Shown here in pieces: positions 43,774-52,913 of a DNA stretch of 64,000 nucleotides. The notes under the pieces are model-generated. The model searched no databases, was not told the DNA's origin, and was given only the letters and a program-made list of their open reading frames with translations. The stretch covers positions 124,001 through 188,000 of the forward strand of contig MGPQ01000010.1 in assembly GCA_001797465.1 (NCBI GenBank), in the 5' to 3' direction. A program made the position numbers and the translations under genes. How positions within the stretch are numbered: position 1 is the first letter of the stretch; every line of letters starts with the position of its first letter. The stretch is from Deltaproteobacteria bacterium GWB2_55_19 (lineage in GTDB: Bacteria > Desulfobacterota > GWC2-55-46).

Positions 43774-44295
43774 ATGGATAAGGCGGTATTGGGGCTTTTT
43801 ACATACGCGGACGAGTTGCTGGACGCGGCCAAGAAGCTTGAGGGCTCGGGATATGATATCACCATCTTCTCGCCCATTCCATTAGGCCACGAGATAGAGC
43901 ACAAGCTCGGCCCGAGGAAGAACCACATCAAGTACTTCACCTTCATAGGGTCGGTGGCCGGGCTCTTCTTCGGGTTGCTCCTGACGCTCGGGACCGCGGC
44001 GATGTACGTGATCCCCAGGGGCGGACGCCCGATATGGTCCATAACGCCGACGCTCCTTATGAGCTACGAGACGACGATCCTCATAGGGGTAATGTTCACG
44101 CTCATGAGCTTCCTCTTTTTCTCCAAGCTCCCGTCGTTTTCAAAGAAGATATACGATCCGCGGATAAACGTCGACTACTTCGGGCTCCTCATAGACGGAA
44201 ACCTGAGGGGCAGGTACGACGAGGTCGAAAGGATTTTAAGGGACCATGGCGCCAATGAGATCAAACGTGTCGAAGAGACCGAATATAACAGCTAA
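43774..44295 (+). CDS. actD: Alternative complex III subunit ActD (DUF3341)
   Basis: 173-aa subunit with the DUF3341 layout. A cytoplasmic N-terminal ferredoxin-like part ('VLGLFTYADELLDAAKKLEG' features) is followed by two transmembrane helices (about residues 53-75 and 95-115) and a C-terminal soluble tail. It is a structural subunit of alternative complex III. It lies 1 nt after actC and overlaps actE by 50 nt. Confidence 0.9.
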   Translation: MDKAVLGLFTYADELLDAAKKLEGSGYDITIFSPIPLGHEIEHKLGPRKNHIKYFTFIGSVAGLFFGLLLTLGTAAMYVIPRGGRPIWSITPTLLMSYETTILIGVMFTLMSFLFFSKLPSFSKKIYDPRINVDYFGLLIDGNLRGRYDEVERILRDHGANEIKRVEETEYNS

Positions 44296-44806
44296 GCTCG
44301 CGCTCGGAGCGTTCCTGGCCGCGCTCGCGCTACCGGGCGCGGCAAACGCGATGCCCTGGTCGTGGGACATGTTCACCCAGCCCTCGTATAAGGCGCAGGA
44401 GGACCTGCCCCCGGCGAGGCCCGAAGGGGTTGTCCCGGCCTCTGGGCACACCTATGTGAAGGACAGGGCTGATTCAGCCCGGCTGAAGAGCCCAGTTGAG
44501 CCGACCTCCGCGTCGCTTGAGAGGGGCGAGGCGATGTACAAGCGCTACTGCGCCCCCTGCCACGGAGACACCGGCAAGGGCGAGGGGCTCGTCGGGCAGA
44601 AGTACGTCGCGCCGACGGACCTTACGACCGAGTACGTCCAGAAGAAGCCTGACGGCGACATCTATTATACGATCACGAGCGGCGGGCTCGCCATCATGCC
44701 GAGCTACGGCGACTCGGTCGCCGAGGCCGACAGGTGGCACATCGTCAACTACATAAAGAACAACCTCGTGCCCAGGGCCGCCACACCCGTCTCCGCCTCA
44801 AAGTAG
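44246..44806 (+). CDS. actE: Alternative complex III monoheme cytochrome ActE
   Basis: 186-aa exported cytochrome c. A signal peptide covers about residues 1-35 ('LALGAFLAALALPGAANA'). One heme site 'CAPCHGDTGKGEG' lies near residue 109. The axial Met is probably in 'GGLAIMPSYGD'. It would pass electrons onward from ActA. It starts within actD; AAGGG before the ATG at 44246 supports this start, though an ATG 9 nt later is possible. Confidence 0.87.
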   Translation: MAPMRSNVSKRPNITAKLALGAFLAALALPGAANAMPWSWDMFTQPSYKAQEDLPPARPEGVVPASGHTYVKDRADSARLKSPVEPTSASLERGEAMYKRYCAPCHGDTGKGEGLVGQKYVAPTDLTTEYVQKKPDGDIYYTITSGGLAIMPSYGDSVAEADRWHIVNYIKNNLVPRAATPVSASK

Positions 44807-44915
44807 GCGGGGGGGCGGGGGACGGTACCCGCGGACGTTCTCTTGAAACGATATTGATAAAGGCCGGACGGCTCGCTGAAAAGACGCCCCATTAACGCGC
44901 ATAAGAAGGTCTGAC

Positions 44916-46085
44916 ATGGTCTGGATACTCCTCGCACTCCTGGCAAACGGAATAATATCCTTCGCCTACACGGTCTCGACGACGCCCGAGACGACGAACC
45001 TCTGGGCGATGCTGGCGACTACCTTCGTCTTCTACCTCGGCATAACGCAGACTGGGATAATATTTTCCGCCTTCATGAGGATAGCCAAGTCCGAATGGGG
45101 CAAGTTATTCTCGAGGATAGGCGAGATACTCACCCTCTCCTTCATACCCGTAGCCTTCGCGACCTTCATCATCATTTACCTCGGCGGCACAGAGCACCTC
45201 TTCTACTGGGCGAAGCCGGCCCTTGATGCGGCCCACGGGGGGCATGAGGCAACGGGCGCGGCCCACCACATAAGCCCGTGGCTCACGAAGGACCTCTTCC
45301 TCTGGAGGACCATAATATCCATGGCCCTCTTCTATTTCTTCAGTTACCTGTACTTCTCCAACGCGAGGGTCGAAGAGAAGGGGCACCCCGGGATAAACCT
45401 CGAATCCAGGCTGAACGTCCTCGCCGGCATCGTCATGTTCTTCTATGTGATGACCAACACGAACACCGCCTGGGACTTCGGCATGATGATAATACAGCAC
45501 TGGGAGTCGACGATATTCCCACCCTACTATTGGGTCGGCAACGTCTTCGCCGGCGTCTCTTTCCTCTTTATATTCGGCGCCTGGGCGCTTAAAAAGTACG
45601 TGAGGATCAATCTCCGGAACGAAAAAGAGACGCTCGACTACATGGGCCTGATGCTCATGGGGTTCACGCTCCTCTGGGTATACATGCTCTGGTCCCAGCA
45701 CATCGTCCTCTGGTACGGAGACATCCCGGCCCTTACCGTTCCGGTGGTAAAGACAATGACCGGGAACTACTCCTGGGCGTTCTTTATCATGCTCTTCGCC
45801 CTCTTCATAATCCCGTTTATCGCACTCCTTTACAGGAAGGTCAAGCTCTCGCTTACCGCCCTTACGGCCGTCGCCTACATCATATGCGTCGGCGTCTGGA
45901 TAAACCGCTACCTCATGGTCATGCCGGTATTTTCCGACGGCTCTGCCTACACGTTCTTCAGCTGGACTGGCATAGCGCTCATTCTCGGCGGGCTCTCAGC
46001 GATGCTCGTCTCATTTTTTGCGTTCCTCAAACTCTTCCCCAACGTGACCATCACCACCTACGCGGAGAAGCACGGGGACCACTAA
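44916..46085 (+). CDS. actF: Alternative complex III membrane subunit ActF
   Basis: 389-aa polytopic protein with about ten helices, paralogous to ActC. Helices contain 'FYLGITQTGIIFSAFMRIA' and 'WDFGMMIIQHWESTIFPPYY' features common in ActF. A His-rich loop ('HGGHEATGAAHHI') is notable. It is the last act gene, after a 109-nt gap that holds a G-rich tract (GCGGGGGGGCGGGGG). A strong terminator follows. No cytochrome oxidase gene is adjacent. Confidence 0.88.
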   Translation: MVWILLALLANGIISFAYTVSTTPETTNLWAMLATTFVFYLGITQTGIIFSAFMRIAKSEWGKLFSRIGEILTLSFIPVAFATFIIIYLGGTEHLFYWAKPALDAAHGGHEATGAAHHISPWLTKDLFLWRTIISMALFYFFSYLYFSNARVEEKGHPGINLESRLNVLAGIVMFFYVMTNTNTAWDFGMMIIQHWESTIFPPYYWVGNVFAGVSFLFIFGAWALKKYVRINLRNEKETLDYMGLMLMGFTLLWVYMLWSQHIVLWYGDIPALTVPVVKTMTGNYSWAFFIMLFALFIIPFIALLYRKVKLSLTALTAVAYIICVGVWINRYLMVMPVFSDGSAYTFFSWTGIALILGGLSAMLVSFFAFLKLFPNVTITTYAEKHGDH

Positions 46086-46122
46086 AGGTGTGAAGACACC
46101 ACCATTGTGAACTGAACAAGCG

Positions 46123-46150
46123 CCCGGGGCCGGTTGGCCCCGGGTTTTTT
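46123..46150 (+). terminator. Terminator of the act operon
   Basis: Perfect stem CCCGGGGCC/GGCCCCGGG with loop GGTT, followed by six T residues, about 40 nt after actF. Confidence 0.92.
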
Positions 46151-46570
46151 ATTTTTCAAAGCGCGCGGCAGGTTACGGTTTATACCCCGCCCCCCTTTGA
46201 GGGAAGACCTTCGTATGCCCCGGCTGACCGCATGACCATGATATGGTAAGAGGCGCAGTTATGAAAAGATATCCTTGATTGGCGGGGCGGTGTGAAGACG
46301 CTTACACCTTCAATCCCCTCCCATCTACTATATGGGGAGGGGAAGTTAAATGCGATATCCTCATGGTGGTGTTTCATTCTGAAGATTCCATGAGGAAGCG
46401 TTGGTTTCCTTTCCCCTTGTGGGAGAGGGCGGAGGATGAAGGGGATTCAGTTTGGAAAGGTCCGGTGTTGACCGCGCCAAGCCCATCCAATATTATCGAT
46501 TGTGATGAGCTATCTTCGGCATGACGGGGATGAGCGAGGGTGTTAACCGATGACCGCCGCCCAAAACGCA
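46151..46570. repeat. Gene-free region with CTCCCC-type hairpin repeats
   Basis: No gene seen in 420 bp. It holds inverted repeats such as CCCCTCCC...GGGGAGGGG near 46316 and TTTCCCCTTGTGGGAGAGGG near 46409. These match widespread bacterial palindromic repeats whose spurious translation is 'FPLWERA'-like. Confidence 0.5.
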
Positions 46571-46604
46571 AAAAGGCCGTCCGCTTTTTAAGGCGGACGG
46601 CCTT
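46571..46604 (-). terminator. Terminator of atpE
   Basis: 12-bp perfect stem AAGGCCGTCCGC/GCGGACGGCCTT with a T-rich loop. On the minus strand it ends in a CTTTTT tract, 28 nt after the atpE stop. Confidence 0.88.
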
Positions 46605-46631
46605 GCTGATAATGCCTATTCGCGCTCTATA

Positions 46632-46994
46632 TTAGAGGAGCGAGATGAACGGGTTCGCGAAGAGCAGTATGAGCGCTATGACGAGCGCGTATATCGCGAG
46701 GGACTCGATCATCGCGAGACCGATGAGCATGGTCGTGAGGATCTTGCCGGAGGCCCCGGGGTTCCTGGCTATGCCGTCTACGGCGCCCCTTATCGCGTTA
46801 CTCTGAGCGAGGCCGGTGCCGGCCGCGGCTATCGCCATTCCAAAAGCGGAGGCTATGGCGACGCTTATGAAAAACCATACCTTCGCGTTCCCGGTCGTAC
46901 CGGCGGATGCGGCCGCCTCGGCAGTCTCGGCGAAGGCCGGGGAAGCCATCAGGGTCGCGGCCGCCCCAAGAAGAAACACTAAACTCTTTCTCAT
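46632..46994 (-). CDS. atpE: F-type ATP synthase c subunit AtpE
   Basis: Proteolipid that forms the rotor ring of F1Fo-ATP synthase. The 120-aa product is longer than the usual 75-90 because of an N-terminal cleavable-looking signal peptide ('[18 protein letters not shown]'). Two helices follow, with the ion-binding Glu in '[12 protein letters not shown]'. In the first helix a Gln ('GLAQSNA') aligns with the Na+-ligand Gln of sodium-type rings, and Ser follows the Glu; the third sodium residue (Thr) is Leu here. The coupling ion is therefore unclear. It stands alone, with its own promoter and terminator; atpB and other atp genes are not adjacent. Confidence 0.93.
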   Translation of the reverse strand: MRKSLVFLLGAAATLMASPAFAETAEAAASAGTTGNAKVWFFISVAIASAFGMAIAAAGTGLAQSNAIRGAVDGIARNPGASGKILTTMLIGLAMIESLAIYALVIALILLFANPFISLL

Positions 46995-47065
46995 GACTTG
47001 AATTACCTCCCTTGCTTAGCCACAATCGCGGGTTTAAGCAATTTTCAAATTTTTTATAGACGCCT

Positions 47066-47094
47066 AATATATCAATCGCATATACCCGTGTCAA
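47066..47094 (-). promoter_or_regulatory. Consensus sigma-70 promoter of atpE
   Basis: Minus strand: TTGACA (47094-47089), 17-bp spacer, TATATT (47071-47066), about 70 nt upstream of the ATG, which has a GGGAGG site. Confidence 0.82.
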
Positions 47095-47230
47095 GGATAT
47101 TTTGCTTGGGTTTCGGCGCTCGCGAAGAAGCCGGGCCTCGGCGAAAAAGACGATTTTACTGGCGAGGCCCGGCGATCCCGCAGGGGGCACAAGCGCGGGC
47201 GACGGGCCTTCAAAAAAAATGACGCCCCCC

Positions 47231-47259
47231 TTGACACCGCGCGCGCGCGTACCTATATT
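47231..47259 (+). promoter_or_regulatory. dnaK upstream promoter P1
   Basis: TTGACA, 17-bp spacer, TATATT. The spacer is dominated by an alternating CG run (CCGCGCGCGCGCG), which could form Z-DNA. It is divergent from atpE. Confidence 0.65.
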
Positions 47260-47322
47260 AACAAAAGACCCTTTTCCGCAAAAAAAGGCGTAAACATTGG
47301 ACAAAGGGCGCTTGGGCCGAAA

Positions 47323-47350
47323 TTGACAGGCAAAATAAAAAAGATATAGT
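47323..47350 (+). promoter_or_regulatory. dnaK proximal promoter P2
   Basis: TTGACA, 16-bp spacer, TATAGT, ending 21 nt before the dnaK ATG. The transcript would have a very short leader starting near the AAGGAGG site. Confidence 0.5.
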
Positions 47351-47371
47351 ACATCTCAAGGAGGAAGCAAG

Positions 47372-49270
47372 ATGGGAAAGATTATCGGCATAGACCTCGG
47401 CACCACGAACTCGGTCGTCGCGGTGATGGAGGCCGGGGAGCCGAAGGTGATAGTGAACGAGGAGGGGTCCAGGATAACGCCTTCGGTCGTCGCATTCACC
47501 AAGGACAAGGAGATACTCGTCGGCCAGGTCGCAAAGAGGCAGGCGGTCACAAACCACGAGAACACCATATTCTCGATAAAGAGGTTCATGGGCAGGGGGC
47601 TCGAAGAGGTTAACGAGGAGATGAAGATGGTCCCCTACAAGGTGGAGAGGGACTCTTCAGGCAGGGCCGTCGTGAAATCCTCGAACATGGGCAAGGACTT
47701 CCTCCCGCCGGAGATATCGGCGATGATACTCCAGAAGCTCAAAAGGTCGGCCGAGGCGTACCTCGGCGAGACCGTGACGGAAGCGGTCATAACCGTGCCC
47801 GCGTATTTTAACGATGCGCAGAGGCAGGCGACGAAGGACGCCGGCAGGATCGCCGGCCTCGACGTCAAGAGGATAATAAACGAGCCGACGGCGTCCTCTC
47901 TCGCCTACGGTCTTGACAAGAAGAAGGACGAGATAATCGCCGTCTACGACTTCGGCGGCGGCACCTTCGATGTTTCCATTCTCGAGGTCGGGGATGGCGT
48001 CTTCGAGGTCAAGTCCACCAACGGAGACACGCACTTGGGCGGCGACAACTTCGACCAGCGCGTGATAGACTGGCTCATAAGCGAGTTCAAGAAGGACCAG
48101 GGCATAGACCTGTCAAAGGACAGGATGGCCCTCCAGAGGCTCAGAGAGGCGGCCGAGAAGGCCAAGATAGAGCTCTCCTCCACGATGGAGACAGAGATCA
48201 ACCTGCCGTTCGTAACCGCCGACGCTACCGGCCCCAAGCACCTCGTCATGAGGATATCGAGGGCCAAGCTCGAACAGCTCGTCGCCGACCTCGTCGAGAG
48301 GAGCCACAGGCCCTGCGAGCAGGCCCTGCGGGACGCCGGGCTTAAGGCCTCTGAGATAAACGAGGTCGTCCTCGTCGGCGGCATGACGAGGATGCCCGCG
48401 ATACAGCAGTTCGTAAAGACCTTTTTCGGAAGGGAGCCCCACAAGGGCGTTAACCCCGACGAGGTAGTGGCCATAGGCGCGGCGATACAGGGCGCGGTGC
48501 TCTCCGGAGAGGTCAAGGACGTCGTCCTCCTCGACGTGACCCCGCTTTCCCTCGGGGTGGAGACCCTCGGCGGCATAATGACCGCGCTCATACAGAGGAA
48601 CACGACGATACCGACGAAGAAAAAGGAGATATTCACGACCGCCGCCGACAACCAGACCCAGGTCGAGATACACGTCCTCCAGGGCGAGAGACAGATGGCC
48701 CGCGACAACAGGACGCTCGGCAGGTTCAACTTGGTAGGCATCCCGTCGGCCCCGCGCGGCGTGCCGCAGGTTGAGGTCGCCTTCGACATCGACGCGAACG
48801 GCATATTGAACGTCTCGGCAAAGGACCTCGCCACGAACAAGGAGCAGAAGATAACCATCACCGCCTCCTCGGGCCTCAACAAGGACGAGGTCGATAATAT
48901 GGTAAAGGAAGGCGAAAGGCACGCCGATGAGGATAAGAAGAGGAAAGAGGTCGTCGAGACGAGGAACCAGCTCGATTCCCTCGTATACTCGACCGAGAAG
49001 CTCCTGAGCGAGAACCGCGCGAAGGTCTCGGACGAGGACGCCAAGGCCGTGGAGGAAGCGGTCGCGGACGCGAAGAAGGCCCTCGAGCAGAACGAGATAG
49101 AGCCGTTAAAAGATGCGGTAGCCAAGGTGACCAAGGCCTCCCACAAGGTAGCTGAGGCGATGTATAAGACCGCCGCCGCCCCGGAGACGCCTGGCGCTGG
49201 AGGAGGCCAGGAAGGCGCGCCGAAGCAGGGCGACGTCGTCGACGCGGAGGTCGTCGACGAGCATAAGTAA
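47372..49270 (+). CDS. dnaK: Chaperone DnaK (Hsp70)
   Basis: 632-aa Hsp70. The nucleotide-binding domain shows '[16 protein letters not shown]' at the N-terminus, '[13 protein letters not shown]', '[14 protein letters not shown]' and '[17 protein letters not shown]'. The interdomain linker '[13 protein letters not shown]' is near residue 387. The substrate domain and helical lid end in the acidic tail '[12 protein letters not shown]'. AAGGAGG precedes the ATG. No grpE or hrcA is adjacent; the next gene is a zinc-finger-less DnaJ. Confidence 0.97.
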   Translation: MGKIIGIDLGTTNSVVAVMEAGEPKVIVNEEGSRITPSVVAFTKDKEILVGQVAKRQAVTNHENTIFSIKRFMGRGLEEVNEEMKMVPYKVERDSSGRAVVKSSNMGKDFLPPEISAMILQKLKRSAEAYLGETVTEAVITVPAYFNDAQRQATKDAGRIAGLDVKRIINEPTASSLAYGLDKKKDEIIAVYDFGGGTFDVSILEVGDGVFEVKSTNGDTHLGGDNFDQRVIDWLISEFKKDQGIDLSKDRMALQRLREAAEKAKIELSSTMETEINLPFVTADATGPKHLVMRISRAKLEQLVADLVERSHRPCEQALRDAGLKASEINEVVLVGGMTRMPAIQQFVKTFFGREPHKGVNPDEVVAIGAAIQGAVLSGEVKDVVLLDVTPLSLGVETLGGIMTALIQRNTTIPTKKKEIFTTAADNQTQVEIHVLQGERQMARDNRTLGRFNLVGIPSAPRGVPQVEVAFDIDANGILNVSAKDLATNKEQKITITASSGLNKDEVDNMVKEGERHADEDKKRKEVVETRNQLDSLVYSTEKLLSENRAKVSDEDAKAVEEAVADAKKALEQNEIEPLKDAVAKVTKASHKVAEAMYKTAAAPETPGAGGGQEGAPKQGDVVDAEVVDEHK

Positions 49271-49581
49271 TTCGGGCTTGGGGACAGGGGGGACAGGGCG
49301 TTCTCTCTTCTCATCCCGCGTCTATCAGGTATGGGGGGGCCGGACAATCACCCTTTCGGTACCCGTGGATAGAGCTCAAGCCTTGCGCTGTAAAAAAACG
49401 CCGGGCCCTTCAGTAAGCAGGGCCTTTCAGTAAAATAAAGGGATTGGGAGTGGCGGCAAAGGCCGTCACTCCCAATATCGATATCCTCAGGCCAATTGAG
49501 TGCCTTTTCAGCGACTCGTCATAAGCCCGCGTTTTTCATCTTTCCGCACCTTAACTGTATTTTAAAGAACACTTCGATAAA
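49271..49581 (+). other. dnaK-dnaJ intergenic region with hairpin and tandem repeat
   Basis: No gene seen in 311 bp. At 49403-49433 a 14-bp unit (GGGCCYTTCAGTAA) is repeated twice with a 3-nt gap. At 49443-49476 a strong hairpin pairs ATTGGGAGTG...CGGC with GCCG...CACTCCCAAT. There is no U tract, so it may be an RNA-processing or stability element rather than a terminator. Confidence 0.5.
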
Positions 49582-50469
49582 ATGGCCAAGGACTATTACG
49601 AGACCCTCGGGGTAGCGAGGAACGCGACCGAGGATGACTTAAAAAAGGCGTACAGGAACCTTGCCAGGAAGTTCCATCCCGACCTCCATCCGGAGAAAAA
49701 GGCGGAGATGGAGGCCAAGTTCAAGGAGATAAACGAGGCGTACGGCGTCCTCTCCGACCCCAAAAAGAGGTCCGATTACGACCTCACGGGGTCCGCGAGC
49801 TACGAGCCGGGCATGGGCAAGGGTTATCCGCCGCCGGGCGGGTCCGTCCACTTCGAGGACTTCGGCTTCGGCAATATAGGAGGCTTCGAGGACGTATTCA
49901 GCGAGATATTCGGAAGGGGCGGAAGGCGCGGCCCGCGGAAGGGCTCAGACCTCGAGTACTCGATAACGCTCGACTTCATGCAGGCGGTAAAGGGGGCCGA
50001 GGTGAGGATATCGGTCCCGAAGCGCGGCGGCGTTGAGACCATTACCGTAAAAATACCCCCGGGCGTCAAGGGCGGCGGGAGGGTAAGGGTCCCGGGCAAG
50101 GGAGAGCCGGGCGAAGGCGGTTTGGGCGACCTCTACATAATAACAGAGGTCCAGCCCCACAGGTATTTAAGGAGGGTCGATAACGATATTTACGTCGATG
50201 TGCCGATAACCATTAAGGAAGCGGTGTTGGGCGCCGATATAAAAGTACCGGCCATTGACGGCATGACCACCATAAAGGTCCCGCCGGGGATAAGGAGCGG
50301 ACAGAGGCTCCGGATAAAGGGCAAGGGCGTCTACGTTGCCGGGGGCAGGGGGGACGAGTACGTCATCATCCAGATAGCCGCGCAAAAGGCCTCTGACAAC
50401 AGGAGCAAAGAGCTTATTGAGGAATTTTCACGAATAAATCCTTATGACCCCCGGAAGGGTTTATGGTAG
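49582..50469 (+). CDS. CbpA-type DnaJ co-chaperone (no zinc finger)
   Basis: 295-aa J-protein that stimulates DnaK ATPase. The J domain (about residues 3-68) has the HPD motif in 'RKFHPDLHPEKK'. A Gly/Phe-rich linker follows, then two C-terminal substrate-binding beta domains ('GSDLEYSITLDFMQAVKGAE', 'DLYIITEVQPHRYLRRVDND' features). The four CXXCXGXG zinc repeats of classical DnaJ are absent, so it is the CbpA/DnaJ-C type. It lies downstream of dnaK, and clpA follows 164 nt later. Confidence 0.92.
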   Translation: MAKDYYETLGVARNATEDDLKKAYRNLARKFHPDLHPEKKAEMEAKFKEINEAYGVLSDPKKRSDYDLTGSASYEPGMGKGYPPPGGSVHFEDFGFGNIGGFEDVFSEIFGRGGRRGPRKGSDLEYSITLDFMQAVKGAEVRISVPKRGGVETITVKIPPGVKGGGRVRVPGKGEPGEGGLGDLYIITEVQPHRYLRRVDNDIYVDVPITIKEAVLGADIKVPAIDGMTTIKVPPGIRSGQRLRIKGKGVYVAGGRGDEYVIIQIAAQKASDNRSKELIEEFSRINPYDPRKGLW

Positions 50470-50531
50470 AATATACGAATAAGAGGTTTGCCTGCGTGTT
50501 CAGAACGCGGAGGCAAAGCGCTTCCGGTTGG

Positions 50532-50579
50532 AAACCGCGCCCGCGCGGTTTAAGATCAACTCATTAACCCCCGGGGGTT
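50532..50579. repeat. Cluster of perfect palindromes before clpA
   Basis: AAACCGCG-CCCG-CGCGGTTT (50532-50551) and AACCCCCGGGGGTT (50566-50579) are perfect palindromes. An imperfect hairpin (GCCTGCGT...ACGCGGAGGC) lies just upstream at 50490-50514. Confidence 0.6.
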
Positions 50580-50633
50580 TAACCACCCCGGAAAGACAGG
50601 CCGTAGAGCAGGCCCGGCCTTCAAGAGGTTACC

Positions 50634-52913
50634 ATGACTGAACTGGAAGATATAAAAGAAAAGCTTACGCCAGCCGCCAGGAAGGTGCTCGAGGCGGCTA
50701 TCGAGGAGAGTAAGACCCGGCAGCATTACTACCTCGGCGTCGAACACCTCTTCCTGGCCTTCGCCAAGGTCGAGGAGAACTTCTTCAGGGAAGTGATGGA
50801 GGACTTGAACCTCGACGTCTTCCATGTCGTAAACTTTCTGAACGAGCACCTGAACGTCTCCCGCCAGTACATCGGATTAGGCCTTAAGATCCCCCCAGCG
50901 ACCCGCAACGTGTTCAGGCTCGCCCGCGAAGAAGCCCAGAGGTGGGGTAGAGAGGAGCTCGACTCCACCGACCTCTTCATCGCCATATTCCAGGAGAACC
51001 ACAGCCTGCCAGCAAAGGTATTCAGGTCGTTCGGGCTCGACCCGGACTATGTGATGAGGAGGATAACCGTAAAGGTAAGGAGCAAGGAGGAGACGGAAGA
51101 GGAGCTCAAGAAGAAGTACGAACTCCCCCCCAACCTCAAGCACTTCGCCGTCAATCTCAACAAGCTCGCGAGGTTTGACAAACTGCCGATGATAATCGGC
51201 AGGGACGCCGAGATCGAGCAGGTGATGGAGATACTCTGCCACGTCGACCGCTCCAATTCCGTCATGGTGATAGGCGAGCCGGGCGTCGGCAAGACCGCCG
51301 TCGTAGAAGGGCTCGCAAGAAGGATAGAGCTTGAGCCCAAGAGGGTCCCCAAGAGGCTCCGCGACAAGCAGATAGTGAACCTCCAGATGAACTCGGTCGT
51401 AGCCGGGACGATCTTCAGGGGGATGTTCGAGGACAGGATAGAAAAGATAATAAAGGAGATAAAGGAGAAGAAGAACATCATCTTCTTCATAGACGAGGCG
51501 CACACGCTCATAGGCGCGGGGTCGGCGATGGGCGTGCCGTCGGACGCGGCCAACATCTTTAAATCAACCCTTGCCAGGGGCGAGGTGCAGATAATCGGCG
51601 CCACGACCCTCTCCGAGTACAAGGAATTTATAGCCGAGGACGAGGCGCTGGCCAGGCGCTTCCGCCTCGTGAACATCGCCGAACCTACGGTCGACGAGAC
51701 GAGGAAGATACTCTACGGCATACGCGGCAGGCTCGAGAAGAGCTACTCGGTTACGATCACCGACGAGGCCATAGAGACTTCCCTCGACATGAGCCAGAGG
51801 TACATGAGGTCCCTGAAGATGCCCGACAAGGTCATCGGCTGGCTCGACACCTCGTGCGTAAAGGTCGAGATAAACAGGCCCGCTGAGCCGGTCAAATCCA
51901 GCGACGTCATAGAGGTCATCTCCCAGGAGACAAAGATACCGAGGGATATGATCTTCAGGGACACGGTCGGCAGGTTCAAGGACATGGAAAAGACACTCTC
52001 CAGGCGGATCATAGGCCAGAAGGAGGCTGTGACCGCCCTGTCCAAGAGGCTCCGCCTCAACAAAGGGCCTCTGAAAGAGAACTTCTCGAAGCCCGACGGC
52101 GTCCTCCTTTTCCTCGGCCCCACCGGCGTCGGCAAGACAGAGCTTGCAAAGGCGCTCGCCGAGTACCTCTTCGGCGACGAGAAGAAGATGATACGGGTGG
52201 ACATGAGCGAGTACAAGGACTCGGCGGTCGCGGTCGACAAGCTCATCGGCATGCCCAGAGGCATAGTCGGCTCCGAGCGCGGGGGCCTGCTCTCGAACCC
52301 TGTCCGCGAGAACCCGTACTCGGTCGTCCTCCTGGACGAGATCGAGAAGGCGCACCCGTACGTATTGAACCTCTTCCTCCAGGTCTTTGACGAAGGGTGG
52401 CTCACCGACGGGCGCGGGAAAAGGGTCTACTTCAGCGATACCGTCATCATAATGACAAGCAACCTCGGCGTTGACATGTTCAAGAAATACGTGAAGCCGC
52501 TCGGCTTCCTCCCGGAGGGGCAGAACACCAACGCCTTCAAGAAGGACATACTGAAGGACGTCGAGGGTACGCTCTCCCCGGAGTTCCTGAACCGCATTGA
52601 CGACATCATAGTCTTTACGCCGCTTACGAGGGACGAGGTCAAGGCGCTCACGAACCTCTACATCGAGAAGATCAGGGACCATATGGAGACCTACGGCAAA
52701 CATTTATCCGTTACGGAGAAGGCGATTGACGCGCTCGTCGATAAGGGATATAACCAGAAGTACGGGGCGAGGTTCCTGAAGCGCCACGTGGATGAGAAGG
52801 TGAAGGTGCCGGTGACGCTCAAGTGGAAGGACGGGGAATTTTTCAGGATCGACGCGGTCGATGACGAGGTGGTCGTCGACACGTCTTCGGCGGGAGAACC
52901 GGCTCTCATATGA
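50634..52913 (+). CDS. clpA: ClpA-type AAA+ unfoldase
   Basis: 759-aa double-ATPase of the Clp/Hsp100 family that unfolds substrates for ClpP. Order: Clp_N repeats (about residues 8-140), first AAA+ module with Walker A 'GEPGVGKTAV' near 216 and 'FFIDEAHTL', second with 'GPTGVGKTEL' near 495 and 'VVLLDEIEKAH', then the C-terminal D2-small domain. There is no ClpB middle coiled coil. The ClpP-docking tripeptide LGF sits in 'KPLGFLPEGQ' at the expected place. Short coding overlap with the usp gene (ATGA). clpP and clpS are not in the window. Confidence 0.9.
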   Translation: MTELEDIKEKLTPAARKVLEAAIEESKTRQHYYLGVEHLFLAFAKVEENFFREVMEDLNLDVFHVVNFLNEHLNVSRQYIGLGLKIPPATRNVFRLAREEAQRWGREELDSTDLFIAIFQENHSLPAKVFRSFGLDPDYVMRRITVKVRSKEETEEELKKKYELPPNLKHFAVNLNKLARFDKLPMIIGRDAEIEQVMEILCHVDRSNSVMVIGEPGVGKTAVVEGLARRIELEPKRVPKRLRDKQIVNLQMNSVVAGTIFRGMFEDRIEKIIKEIKEKKNIIFFIDEAHTLIGAGSAMGVPSDAANIFKSTLARGEVQIIGATTLSEYKEFIAEDEALARRFRLVNIAEPTVDETRKILYGIRGRLEKSYSVTITDEAIETSLDMSQRYMRSLKMPDKVIGWLDTSCVKVEINRPAEPVKSSDVIEVISQETKIPRDMIFRDTVGRFKDMEKTLSRRIIGQKEAVTALSKRLRLNKGPLKENFSKPDGVLLFLGPTGVGKTELAKALAEYLFGDEKKMIRVDMSEYKDSAVAVDKLIGMPRGIVGSERGGLLSNPVRENPYSVVLLDEIEKAHPYVLNLFLQVFDEGWLTDGRGKRVYFSDTVIIMTSNLGVDMFKKYVKPLGFLPEGQNTNAFKKDILKDVEGTLSPEFLNRIDDIIVFTPLTRDEVKALTNLYIEKIRDHMETYGKHLSVTEKAIDALVDKGYNQKYGARFLKRHVDEKVKVPVTLKWKDGEFFRIDAVDDEVVVDTSSAGEPALI

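Noticed and set aside
46995-47371. CIRCE operator or sigma-32 promoter for dnaK
   Set aside because: No TTAGCACTC-N9-GAGTGCTAA and no heat-shock promoter motif was found.
47944-49347. 467-aa minus-strand frame
   Set aside because: Antisense to dnaK, Ser-rich, with no recognisable domain.
49582-50469. Classical DnaJ
   Set aside because: The CXXCXGXG zinc-finger repeats are missing, so it is the CbpA/DnaJ-C type.
51564-52703. 379-aa minus-strand frame
   Set aside because: Antisense to clpA, with composition of a complementary-strand shadow.
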